Below, piece by piece: positions 24,243 to 34,471 of a DNA stretch of 64,000 bases. This DNA comes from Torreya grandis (taxonomy: Eukaryota; Streptophyta; Pinopsida; Cupressales; Taxaceae): contig JARHVA010003166.1 of NCBI GenBank assembly GCA_037957365.1, positions 1,741,501-1,805,500 of the forward strand. Reading direction: 5' to 3'. Numbering within the stretch: position 1 is the first letter of the stretch; each line of letters opens with the position of its first letter. The translations under genes and the position numbers were made by a program. Under the pieces are notes generated by a model. That model had not been told where the DNA came from and made no database searches. It saw nothing but the letters and a program-made list of their open reading frames with translations.

Positions 24243-27101
24243 ATGATGAAATACAAGTATCAAAGTGTTTTCCCAATCACCTTAGTTACTTCTAATGTCG
24301 ATGACATTAGGGATATGGAGATCGAGCACGTGGATATGGATGAGTTCATAAAGAGAACCAAATCAAGCAATCCCAGCCATGAAATCAAGAAGATAGTTGA
24401 AATTAATATTCATTTAGTCTCTTCTTTTCCTATAGTGGCTCACCACAAAGATTTTGTTCTCCAGTGCGCTTAATTCTATAGTAAAGATAGCAGGGCTGTG
24501 TTAGATACTAGTGGTAATGTAGTGATTAGATTAGACCTTGAGTTCATTGATAAAGTGTTTCTGTGCCCTCCTACTATCAAAGTGTTGAAGCTTGACTTCA
24601 TCAAAGCACAAAAAGAATATGACAAATATCTTGAAAGATCAAAGAAAGTGGTCAATAATAGATGGCTCAAAACTCCCAAAGTGAACTTGTCTAGATGGCC
24701 ACAGAACATTACAAGGAGTGATTTTATAGAAAAAGTTGGTGACTTGATCACTCTTCTCAATAGAGTACAAGGTTTACCTTCTTCCTCTTAGTTTCACAAA
24801 TGGATATACCCCTTCATTAAGATAATTCTCCAGGGAAAAAAAGTCATTTTTTGGGGAGAACAAATCAACAATGCTCTGCATGAGAAATTGATCAAGGTAT
24901 CCACTACCTCCAAATTCTATATGACATCATACTTGGTGTATATTGCAGTGTCAATGAGAACCTTCCCAAGTTTAACATTGGAAGGAGATATGAAAATAAA
25001 CCTAGTGTATCGATATTATCCTCAGTTGACATTGAAGGGTTCCATCCATCATTTTAGAAGGGTAAATGATGCTTTATTCATAGTATTTTTATGTCTCTTT
25101 GATCCCCAATTAGAATAGAAAAAGGTGTCAGACAAAGCCTGAATAGTTATGAATGACTTCAGGTGTATGTTCTTGTAGTTCCCTTCTTTTTTATCTGTGG
25201 GTTGGATTTTTCCAAGGTTATCCCTATATGCTTCCAAGATTCCCCTCAGACAAATTGGTATTGATGGAGCTGTGCAGGCAAATTGTTGTCATGCACAATA
25301 AGTAGATAAAACTCAAAAAATCTAGTTTTAAGTTCCCCATTGAAATTGGTGGGTTCTTAGTATTGATAGCTGCAAAATCTAGAGTAATGGAGACTAAAAT
25401 GCAACTCATAACCATGAAGCATTTCAAAAGGAGGCCACATAAACTTAGGATCATCTTCATGACAAAGAAGTCGCAAGTTGAAAAAAAGGAACCAAGAAAA
25501 ATAGACATGGAAGTTGAGAAGCAGAGCATTAAAAAACTAGTAGTGGAATAGATGGAAATTGATGATAGGCCTACAGGTCAATAGGAAAAGGAAACTCTAT
25601 CTCCATAAGCAGGTATACAGCTAGACATAGGAATTTCTTCTTCCCTGCCTAACTCACCTGATGTAACTCCTTCACCTATTTCTCCAATCATTATTCCCTC
25701 TTCTAGAGCTACCTCTCCTTCCAAAATTATTTTTGGTGACCCTCAAAGTGCTTCTGGAGATGTTATTCATTCCTCAAGATCCATCCCTAGTTTGTCCTCT
25801 CTGTCTTTTCATATCAGAGATAGTTCTTCCCTCGACCATTTAGCAATAGGTGTAGTTTTAACTGATACTAAACCCATTATTTCCACTAGTAGTGTAGGTG
25901 CTACCCCAGTTGTTCCAACTACAAGGATTCATGCTAATGTAAGTGCTTTTGCTCTCCCACCTTGGTTGTCAGCTTACATGCCCAAAAGGAAAAAATAGGC
26001 TGTCTCCCTAGATGACTTTGATTTCATTAAAATGGTGTCAACCAAAGTCAAGACTCCTAAAAAGCTAAAAATTCTTTCAAATATGATTGAAGATAAGGGG
26101 CACAAATTTTTGAAAGTTGCCAGACCTCCATAGGATGTAACTTTTAAAAAATTTGATATAAGTGACTACTCTGTCTCCCAAATTAAATTGGGGAAGGTAA
26201 CTCATGAAATTGCTAAGAGTGACTTGAAATCAGTGATGGAAATTATGGTTCAAAAATTTGATAGGGAAAGAGAAATAAAGGACCATTATAAAGCAATGGT
26301 GGAATAATTGACTGCGGTGATAAGCAGGATTACTTTCACTCCAGAAATTGTAACTCCAGAGGCTATCTCCATCGATGACCCCGTGATTCTGAAAGTAGAT
26401 TAGACCTATCTCAAAGGAAAGGTGCTTGAAGATTACTTAGACAAGATGCATACACAAGGGATTTCCTTGCTTACAAAGTTGTTTGATAAAATGGGTAAGA
26501 TGCAAAAAATGAGAGCAGAGCTAGATGATCTTATCAATATCATTTTTTAGGATATTGAAAGCATAGATAAATATTTTGATAAATGGATGGATATGAAGAA
26601 GCTAAAAATAAGCACTCTAGTATCAATTAGTGTCATTATGATAGAGACTCATATATTGAAACTAAATAAGCATTGATGTATAGGAATCAGGTGCTTAAGG
26701 AATTAATCAGTGACCTCAAATCTTCTAGAGACCTCAGTGAACAAAGTGATATCAGTCTGTTTCATAAGTTGGAGGAGCTACCTTGAAAACTTACCACACA
26801 AGACAACCAATTAATTTCAACAGAAGAAATGATTTATGAATTTGAAGGTATGTTCCAAAAATAATTTGAGGAGAAAATATTTTTAGTGGCCTCTATGGAC
26901 AATGTCCTAGATAATCAATTAACTCTAGATAATCTAAAAACTAGGTTAACTAGTTATGCAAAATCAGTCACAACAGTGAGAGACACCACAGTCAGGGCTA
27001 AGGTGATCTTCAAGAATACTATTACTCCAGATTGTATCAAGATACAAGTGGCTATCACCATGTACGAGGCTCATATGAAGAAAGATGGAGCTACAAATTG
27101 A
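24243..27101 (+). pseudogene. Long reading frame inside A 5' LTR, unrecognised product
   Basis: Starts MMKYKYQSVFPIT at 24243 and ends ATN-stop (TGA 27099-27101); the same start and stop are found in the 3' LTR copy. Adding the 453 bp deleted here, the ancestral frame is roughly 1,100 codons. Regions in order: an N-terminal part with VDDIRDMEIEHVDMDEF; a central globular-looking part with NRWLKTP, WGEQINNALHEKLIKVST, FYMTSYLVYIAVS, VYRYYPQLTLKGSIHHFRRVND; a Ser/Pro-rich linker (25620-25990); and a C-terminal coiled-coil-like region (26200-26640, 26880-27090). The central part resembles uncharacterised plant proteins that I associate from memory with Tat/Ogre-type elements; I assign no function. 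Multiple stops and at least one frameshift (between 25178 and 25303). Six TAG stops are shared with the other LTR. Confidence 0.65.
25432..25437. other. Junction of a 453-bp deletion in A 5' LTR
   Basis: The sequence AGGCCA occurs once here. In the 3' LTR it occurs at 36965-36970 and again at 42356-42361, bracketing 453 bp that are absent here (after subtracting element B and one target-site copy). Deletion between two 6-bp direct repeats explains the difference. Confidence 0.8.
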
Positions 27102-27289
27102 ATCAACTTTCCATGGATTTAATTTTCTTTTGTCTAAATGCACTTTTGTAATTGCTTTGAACATTTGCACATGTACTTTGGTCATGTGTAATTGCATGTA
27201 AAAATATGGAAAGTTCCAAGTTAACAAAGACTTCCATATTTGACTAGAAAAATATATTTAAGTCTTTTTCAATCTTCAAGGTCTCTCCC

Positions 27290-27297
27290 TATAAATA
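27290..27297 (+). promoter_or_regulatory. Element A 5' LTR TATA box
   Basis: TATAAATA in CCCTATAAATAAGGAGAGCC, downstream of the LTR-encoded frame and about 830 bp before the LTR end. The 3' LTR has TGTAAATA at the same site (44214-44221), so its box is mutated. Confidence 0.7.
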
Positions 27298-27369
27298 AGG
27301 AGAGCCTCTTTTGTAAACATATATATTTTATAATTGAAAGAAAAAAAAACTCTGCCCAAATTGAGATAC

Positions 27370-27790
27370 TTCCTGAGACTTTGAGCTCAGATTGTAAATC
27401 ATATTTTTCTTGAATGAATGAGAAAATGGGTTACTTTTCAGACTTTATGTTGGAATAACTTGTATTATTTAGAAAATTTTTCTTATGTCCTTTTTTGAAT
27501 AATATCTCATTGATTTTATTAAACAAGCAAAGTGTGTGGAAATTACCTAAAGATATTTAGAAGTTAATTATGAAGACTTTGTGCTGCTATAATTACCTTT
27601 AATTTGTGTTACTTGTGTTTTGGTGAAAAAAGATATTAGAAAGGCTTTGTACTACTTTTATCCTTTGTGATCTTATACTCTGTAGTGGTTTTTGGTGGAG
27701 ACTTTGAGCTTTGCCTCATCCTACAACTTTATTAGTCCTAAATCAGAAAAAGAAGCAACGAAAGACTTTGTGCTTTCATGAGTTTCTTGT
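27370..27790 (+). repeat. Repeated GACTTTGTGCT-like motif in A leader
   Basis: Six occurrences of (A/G)GACTTTGxGCT near 27376, 27440, 27577, 27645, 27703 and 27763. Matching series are found in the 3' LTR and in both LTRs of element C at comparable spacing, so the motif is a conserved leader feature. Confidence 0.7.
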
Positions 27791-27899
27791 GGATCCCATT
27801 ACTACTCGAAAAGTTTTCCTACTATTTACTGGATATCATTTTTAAAAGATGAGGATTGTTTATAGTTATTACATAGGAATTTGCCTTTAATTTGTGAAC

Positions 27900-27930
27900 A
27901 TCATCTCTGAAAAAAGAGAGATGGATGATG
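27900..27930 (+). promoter_or_regulatory. Conserved leader hairpin
   Basis: CATCTCT-gaaaaaag-AGAGATG can form a stem of at least 7 bp. Copies exist at 44824-44856, 48010-48038 and 54316-54347 (A 3' LTR and both C LTRs). The 48010 copy has CATATCT and a weakened stem. Confidence 0.6.
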
Positions 27931-28132
27931 TGGTTTCACCCCTGAGTCTATTTTTAGTTTATATTATTATATAGTAATTTATAGGGAACCTCCCCTTGAT
28001 GAGAGGAGAGATTTATCTCACTATGATGTGGTAAACCTGCATTTTTTGCTGTATAAATCTCCTTGTGTTGTGGTCAATATACCTATTTTTCCATCAGTTA
28101 GTTGACGACAAAATATTCACCCAATAGCTTTT

Positions 28133-28150
28133 TGGTGACTCTGCTAGGGA
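28133..28150 (+). promoter_or_regulatory. Element A primer binding site
   Basis: TGGTGACTCTGCTAGGGA begins 6 bp after the LTR end. It matches, with C-to-T type changes, a TGGCGACTCCxCTGGGGA site complementary to the 3' end of plant tRNA-Arg, the primer type known for Ogre-like elements. Element C has the closer version. Confidence 0.75.
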
Positions 28151-28269
28151 CACAAACGTGCACTTTAAAGCTTTAAGCTTCAAATTGAAGCATTTCTAGT
28201 GCTTTTTCATTTTTGTCAATCTAGAAAATCCACCATACACGTGAGGATAGAGAGCTCAAGGTATTGTTG

Positions 28270-29700
28270 ATCCTATATTTTAGTTAGTGTGGTGAAATAA
28301 TTTTGATATTTCTCCTCCACCATCTCACCTCCAATGTACCAAGAGTTTTCCTCCTGCTAACGTCAGATATCCAATACCAAATGAAGCTTCTAGTCTTAGT
28401 GTTAGTATATTTTTGTCTGTACTTACCCCACCAAGATTTTTTATCCCTCCCTTCAATTGTCATATCATGGTGGCCCAAGGTCTTTGGGGAAACTCTTTTG
28501 GTCATCTCAATCTAGCCCCACCTTTACATGAACTACCTCATAGTTTGAGAAAGAATTTCCCCAAATTCTATGTGATATAGCGGTGAGACTATTTGTAGAA
28601 ACTTTGCAAGGTGTTGTCATAGACTGGTTTTATCACCTTCAAGCTCAAACTATAATGAACTGGAATATGCTCAAGGCCAAGTTTGAGGCCAAGTTTAAAC
28701 CTGTTGAAGATGCACATGCCTTGTTGGGTCAGCTTACCCAAATGAAGAAGGAACCTCATGAGTCTATGTGAGACTTCATTGCTAAATTCAATAAGCTGAG
28801 GAACCGAATTCCTACAATTACTCAGCCAACACTGGAGAACCTCAAGTGTTTTTTTATCAACTCTCAACTTCTTGAAGTAAGTTTTCTATTGAGGTGGCCC
28901 GCTCTTATAGATATTTATATAACCCAAAATCTGGATACTAAGGTTGAAGATGATCTTATTCTAAAAGGTAAGATTAGAAAAGATTTCAATAAAAATAAAT
29001 TTTCCTCATCTACTAAAATTTCTTCCACAAGCACCACAGATCCTATGGTGCAAAAGTTGATAAATGAATTGCTATCCTTGAAAAGACAAATGGCCCAAGG
29101 TATGTCTGCTCCTCCTTATCGAGATATGCCATGGAGGACATTTTAGAACCAATCATATCAAGGCAATGCTGTTAGGAATCAAGAGTAACCAAATCATCTG
29201 CCTCCCCCACAGGGGAAACTTGCCATTGAAGCAGTACCAACTAACTCAGTAGTTGGTTACCTTGAAACTGAACATGATTTCTTGCTCCAACTTGAGTTAC
29301 ACTAAGCAGATGATGATAATCCCTTTGCAGAAGGAGAAGAAGAATTAGCTGGCAACTCCAACATTGGTTTCCTAGATTACCAAGATGAAGCTAGAAGTAA
29401 GGGAGAAGTGTTTGATGGATCATACACTATTTTTATCTGGTCCTAAAATTAGTCAACTAAACAAGCTAATAAAGGAAAAGTAGGAGAAGAACCCCAACTA
29501 TTAGTCTCAATCGCTAAATGAGGGACTTCACTGTCTTTCCAATCAAAGGACCCAGTGATTAATAAGAAAGTATCTCAAACCATCATGTACCTTCTACTTT
29601 TATTTCTCAGACCAGTGCCACACCTAGTAAAGATTAGGATGATGGACTTCCTTCCTCAGTTTCTAGTTCATTTCAATTATTTGATATAATTGATCATGCA
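28270..29700 (+). pseudogene. Element A gag remnant
   Basis: Collinear with the gag of element C. Recognisable: WFYHLQAQTIMNWNMLKAKFEAKFK (28628-28710), LGQLTQMKKEPHESM (28725-28770), FNKLRNRIP, TQPTLENLKCFFINSQL, then a basic/Ser-rich tail with YRDMPWRTF. Compared with C, a segment of about 90-110 bp coding for YGDGKVHPDEHIAAFS through VVKIF is missing at about 28575, and a frameshift lies upstream of it. I see no CCHC zinc knuckle. Structural capsid role is by family. Confidence 0.8.
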
Positions 29701-30540
29701 AACAAGACTAAGATTCAAATGAATGAAGTTGAGTACTTAAGAGCTAATCCTGAATAGTTTGATAGGATGGCCAAATATGTAAAAAATAAAATCATCCCTG
29801 TAGGACAAGATTTTCCAAAAGTGTCTCATAATTCCTCAAAGAACAAATCCACTCAGAATAATCTTGTCACTACTCCTCCTACTACTCTTGAGAAAATAGA
29901 ACCTTTCTATGTTTCCCTTTTGATAAACGGTCATAAGTTAAGCAACTGTATAATAGACTCTGGGGCCTCTAACAATGTCATGCCCACCAAGGTTGCAGAT
30001 TTTCTTGGTCTTACCTTAACTAAGACTTTTGGTAGATGATTTTCTATGGAGAACAAGCGAGTACCCCTCCTAGGTTAAATCATAGATGCCCAATTTGCAT
30101 TTGCAGCTTTTTCAGAGAAGATAATCAAAATGATAGTCTTGGTAGCTGATGTTCTAGCCTCTTATGGCATTATGCTCAGGTGCAATTTTTACAAGGACGT
30201 AGGTGGAGAATTGAATATGGACCTGTCTGAAGCAAGGATACTTGTTAAAGGCATCATTAAAAAATTACTTCCTGAGAAAGAGTCAAAATATATAGTCACT
30301 CAAACATTAGATCCTGAAGCTCATATTTTATTTGAATCATCAGGAATGGGCAATTATTTCCTGACTATCGAAGATGTTTTCAGCTCATTCGATGAAAGTT
30401 TTTTTAGTGACAATTCAAAAAATTTAGATAAAAAATTAGAAGAATTGTTAGAACAAAGTTTAAACAACAAAGAATCTTCCCTTACTAATGAAGAAAAATA
30501 TTTAAGAAGATCAGATTCTAATGATGTTTGGATTTTATAA
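29701..30540 (+). pseudogene. Element A protease region
   Basis: Retropepsin-type aspartic protease: PFYVSLLINGHKLSNCIIDSGASNNVMP (29905-29990) contains the active-site DSGAS (Asp codon at about 29956), followed by LGLT, VPLLG, and VLVADVLASYGIMLRCNF (30139-30190) equivalent to the flap and ILG blocks. A stop (TGA) interrupts after FGR at 30037-30039 and TAA follows LLG at about 30076. The downstream open stretch 30130-30540 is a protease-RNase H linker. The family function is polyprotein cleavage. Confidence 0.8.
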
Positions 30541-30930
30541 TTTGATGGCAGTTGTTCTTCTTCCAGTTTTGGAGCTAGAATTGTTTTGATCTCCCCTCAA
30601 GGAGAAATTTTTCCTTATTCATATAAGTTGTAGTTCAATAATAATAACACCGCCGAGTGTGAGTCTTTACTACTTGGATTAAAAGCTACTAATGCTAAAG
30701 GTATTAAGATTCTTCATGCTCAAGGAGATGTTGAACTGGTGGTTTGTTAGGTAAGGAACCTATACCAAACCAAAAATGAAAGATTGTGACATTATCACAA
30801 TCTAGTATGGGATTATATTGAAAGTTTTGATGCTTTAAATATTTCTACTGTGCTGAGAGAATTCAATGATCATGCATATTCATTGGTGGTCTCTACAATC
30901 CTCATGGTTCTCCATAAAGATTTCAAAAGG
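30541..30930 (+). pseudogene. Element A RNase H located upstream of RT
   Basis: Reads FDGSCSSSSFGARIVLISPQ (first catalytic Asp), FNNNNTAECESLLLGLKAT (Glu), LHAQGDVELVV-stop-QVRNLYQTKNERL (Asp), then YIESFDALNISTVLREFNDHAYSL. This is the Tat/Ogre additional (archaeal/plant-type) RNase H signature, with three internal stops (TAG, TAG, TGA). What is unusual is its place between protease and RT; the gypsy RNase H follows RT separately at 32130. Element C has the same arrangement up to its deletion. Confidence 0.8.
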
Positions 30931-31459
30931 GACAAGTACACTATTGAGCTGGTCTTTCAACCAAGTGTACCTAAAAATTCCCACCATTGGTAGTTGTTTA
31001 ATGATGACAACCAAATCATCACTTTTTTGGAAAAGATGGATAGCTTTGAGGAAATTTATTTTGAAGGAAGTGAATCTCCACCATGGGATTCAGTTCTTGA
31101 AATAAATTCCAAAACTAGTGAAGAGTTCTTTCAACTCAAGGGGAACAAAATTCCAAAAGGTTTGGTTTCTCTTGAGAGGTTGTTTGATAAGCATGACAGG
31201 TATGTCAAGCAGTAATAAATAGATTCAAGTTCCTTCAAGGAATTTGATCAGGTGAATTTGAGTACAATAGGAAATCTTAAAATGGTTAACATTGGGAATT
31301 GTTGCACTATTGGTGAAAAGCTCAAATTCATTACTCTTCTTTGCCATTACATTAATATTTTGGCATATTCTTACAATAATTTGAAATCTCTCAAGCTTGA
31401 GGAAATTTGGCATGAAATTCCTCTTAAATTTGGGTCATTGCCTTACAAGCAGAAACAAA
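30931..31459 (+). pseudogene. Element A linker between RNase H and RT
   Basis: Open pieces 30994-31215 and 31252-31506 read IPKGLVSLERLFDKHDRYVK, EFDQVNLST, MVNIGNCCTIGEKLKFI, ILAYSYNNLKSL and EIWHEIPLKFG. The NIGxxCTxxEK and LAYSYxDL blocks are the standard N-terminal lead-in to Tat RT. Adjacent TAA codons at 31214-31219 interrupt it. Confidence 0.75.
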
Positions 31460-32120
31460 GACAATACGACCCAAAAATATCAAGTACTATCCTTTCTGAG
31501 ATCTAGAAAATGCTAAATGCAAGAATTATTTTTCCAATCCATCATTCCACCTGGATTGCTAACATAGTTCTTGTGAGAAAAAAGAATAGAAAAATTCATA
31601 TCTATGTTGATTTTAGAAACTTAAATCAATCTTATTTAAAAGATAATTACCCCCTGCCCATCATGGATCAAGTGTTGCAAATAGTGATTGGTTCAGAAAT
31701 GTTATCAATGTTAGATAGTTTTTTCAGGTACAATCAAGTAGAAGTCAATGAAGCAGATCAACATAAAATTGCTTTCACTACACCTTGGGGCACTTTTGCA
31801 TATTGTAGAATGCCTTTCAATTTGATCAATGGTGGCACTACCTTCCAACAAGAAATGGATCTTGCCTTTAGAGATGAAATGGGGAAGTTTATTATGGTAT
31901 ATTTTGATGACTTGACCATTTTTTCCAAGCATCGTCTTGATCATGTGCATCATCTACAACAAGTGCTGGGATACTGTCAGCAAAATGGTATTTCTCTTAA
32001 TCCCAAGAAGTCAATTTTTAGGGTTATAGAAGGTAAACTCCTTGGTCACACTGTATCTCAATAAGACTCAGAAAGAGTTAAATCTATCCAAAATCTTACT
32101 CTTTTAGCTAGTAAGACTGT
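31460..32120 (+). pseudogene. Element A reverse transcriptase
   Basis: The best preserved pol domain: 31510-32064 is open. Motifs in order: WIANIVLVRKKNRKIHIYVDFRNLNQ, KDNYPLPIMDQVLQ, MLSMLDSFFRYNQVEV, KIAFTTPWGTFAYCRMPFNL, and the catalytic YFDD (31900-31911) in MVYFDDLTIFSK. SFFRYNQ replaces the usual GFSGYNQ. One TAG at 31504-31506 lies just before the open stretch and a TAA follows at 32062-32064. Similar in length and order to Ty3/gypsy RT. Confidence 0.92.
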
Positions 32121-32640
32121 TGTTCATTCTTTCTTTTGAAAGGTGATTTTTCTACAGAGATTCATTCTAAAATTTACAGAGAAGACTCACCACATTGTCA
32201 ACATGATGAAGGGTAAAGCCACTTTTCATTGGACTATAGAAAGAAAGTCAACATTTGAAGACATCAAAAAAATGATCACCCACACACCAATCTTGGTTTG
32301 TCTAGATTATACCAAAGAATTCATAATATACAGCTATGCTTATGAGCATACACTTTTAGCTATTTTGGTGCAGCAAAACAAAGAAGGTGTGGAATATCCC
32401 ATATCATTTATGAGCTATCCTCTCAAAGCTCATGAATTAAATTATTCAAATATTGAGAAGCATGCTTTTGTTGTGGTTAAGGTGGTAAAGCATTTTAGAT
32501 TCTATATTCTAAATTCACATGCTATTGTTCTGGTGCCTGATACAATAGTGAAGTCCATTCTAACTCAACAGGAGTTTGGTACTAAAAGGGGCAATTAGAT
32601 TTACAAAATTTAGGAGTTTGATCTTGATATCAAGCCTACC
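32121..32640 (+). pseudogene. Element A gypsy-type RNase H
   Basis: Open stretch 32143-32598 contains KATFHWTIERKSTFEDIKKM, PILVCLDYTKEFIIYSYAYEHTLLAIL, PISFMSYPLKAHELNYSNIEKHAFVVV and HFRFYIL, the standard post-RT RNase H of Ty3/gypsy. The first catalytic Asp (DAS) is replaced (YSYAYE), suggesting loss of activity. No further RNase H lies between this and integrase. Confidence 0.82.
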
Positions 32641-34020
32641 AAACTTGTGTGGGGAAAAGGGCTCTCCCAATTGATTGCTAATAATATACACAAGGAAATA
32701 GAACATGAAGAAATAGAGGTCGAAGACGTGCATACAGTTCTCTTCATCACTACTACTAATGAGTGGTATTTTGATATCACTCATTTTATTACCTATGGTG
32801 AGTGTCCCACCCATCTATCCTATAAATAAAAAAGTAATGTTAAGTTAAAAGGTTCTAACTATGTCTTGTGGGATAATGGTTTGTATAAGAGAAGCCTTGA
32901 TGGGGTATTTTTTCATTTCATTGATAAGGCACAACAAGGTAAAATTTTAGAGTCCTTCCATAATTTGGCTTGTGGAGGACATTTTTTTGCACCAGTGATA
33001 GCTCATAAGATTCTAAGAGAAAGATACTATTGACCTACGCTATTTTAGGATGTGCACAAATGGGTATGTAGGTGTGAGTTGTGTCAACAGTTCATTGGGA
33101 AACCTAAATTGGCTGCACTACCTCTCAAGCCAATGGTGATCGAAGAACCTTTTCAATAACAGGGTATTGATTTAATTGGTGTAGTGAACCCTTCCTCAAG
33201 TGCTGGAAATAACTATGTTCTCACCATGATCGACTATTTTACCAAGCGGGTGGAAGCCATTCCAATTAAGCATGCTACTTCTGAAGTGGTGTGTAATTTT
33301 CTTAAATAAAATATCATATCTCAATTTGGGGTCCTAGATAAGATTGTAATAGATAATGCTGCTTGTTTCTCTTCTCATGAGGTTACTAAGTTTTGCTACA
33401 ATTATAGGATTATTCTTTCCCACTCCTCTGATTACTATCCACAAGGAAAGGGTCAAGTATAATCAAACAACAAGAATCTGGTTACTATTATTAGGAAACT
33501 GGTAGATGATAATCAGAGGACTTGGCATAAAGCATTATTTGATGCTTTGTGGGAAGACAGGATTACACCCAAGAGGGTAATAAGCATGTCACCATTCCAA
33601 CTTCTGTATGGTTTGAATGCAGGGATACCAATCACCCTGAAACTACCATCATTGAGGTTGGCAAAAACAATCGAATATTCAACTTTCAAAAATTCTATTG
33701 ATAAAAGGATCATGTGCCTAGCCAAACTAGATGAGTAGTGAACCATGGTAGTGGACCAGATTATTACACATCAAAATTAGGTGAAGAAACTCTTTGACAA
33801 GACAACAAAGATTCATGATTTTTAGATTAGAGATCAAGTCTTATTGTGGGACAAGAGGAGAGAACCAAAAGAAATGCATGGAAAATTTGATTCTTTGTGG
33901 AGAGTTTCATTTACCATTCATCAGGTCTATGGTAAGAATAACTTCTTGCTAGAATATCAAGATGGAATGCCATTCTCATTGCCTCATAGTGGGCAACATC
34001 TGAAACACTTTAATCCTTGA
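32641..34020 (+). pseudogene. Element A integrase
   Basis: HHCC-type region FHNLACGGHFF (about 32958) and CELCQQF (33079); core GIDLIGVVNP (first Asp), KIVIDNAACFSS (second Asp) and YYPQGKGQV-stop-SNNKNL, where TAA at 33460-33462 replaces the codon normally encoding the catalytic Glu. WHKALFDALWEDRITPKR (33527-33575) and SPFQLLYGLNAGIPI follow. The C-terminal part (VLLWDKRREPKEMHGKFDSLWR, 33838-33904; HSGQHLKHF) ends at a stop at 34018-34020. At least seven internal stops. Confidence 0.88.
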
Positions 34021-34188
34021 AGTGTTAGATGAGTTCACTTATACATTTGTATATTCTTATGTTTATTTATTTTTGTTTGGTTTTTCATGTCTTTTTCTTT
34101 TTAGCTTGACTCCATGGCCCAATGGCCTAGATGAAGGCACTAAGAGACTGGTTTCTACTCCCGTCGATCATTTCAAGGTGCGATCAAT

Positions 34189-34212
34189 GGAAGTTCCCCA
34201 ACAGGAGCCAAC
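34189..34212 (+). promoter_or_regulatory. Conserved motif just before A 3' LTR (PPT position)
   Basis: GGAAGTTCCCCAACAGGAGCC abuts the 3' LTR where a polypurine tract would be expected. Element C has almost the same (51610-51633) and element B a related one on the minus strand (38571-38594). It is not a run of purines. Confidence 0.6.
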
Positions 34213-34471
34213 TGTTGTTCTCAAAATCAACTACACTTGTTTTTGGAAACAACCCCTACGAAACTTGTCTGTTTCATGTTTTTCACTCTAAGTTAATCTT
34301 TTGAGACAAGTTTTTCTTGATCTCGTGTTTGGTTAATTGACATCCTTGAAAAGTTTGTGACGTTCCCTCATTATGATTTCTCAAAAAATGTGAAAATCAT
34401 TAGGATTTCAATTTGATCAGAATGTCAAAATTTTGATAAATTTCAAGGAGTTAGTGTGTTTTCTTAGTTTG

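Larger units (their letters stand above)
22683..28126 (+). repeat. Element A 5' LTR (5,444 bp)
   Basis: Aligned with 34213-45051 base for base at both ends: ...TTTTTGGAAACAACCCCTAC near the start, ...GACGACAAAATATTCACCCAATA at the end (3' copy ends CCCAACA). Contents in order: two palindrome arrays, a long sense reading frame (24243-27101), TATA box, a leader with repeated GACTTTGTGCT-like motifs and a conserved hairpin. It lacks 453 bp that the 3' LTR has. Confidence 0.9.
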
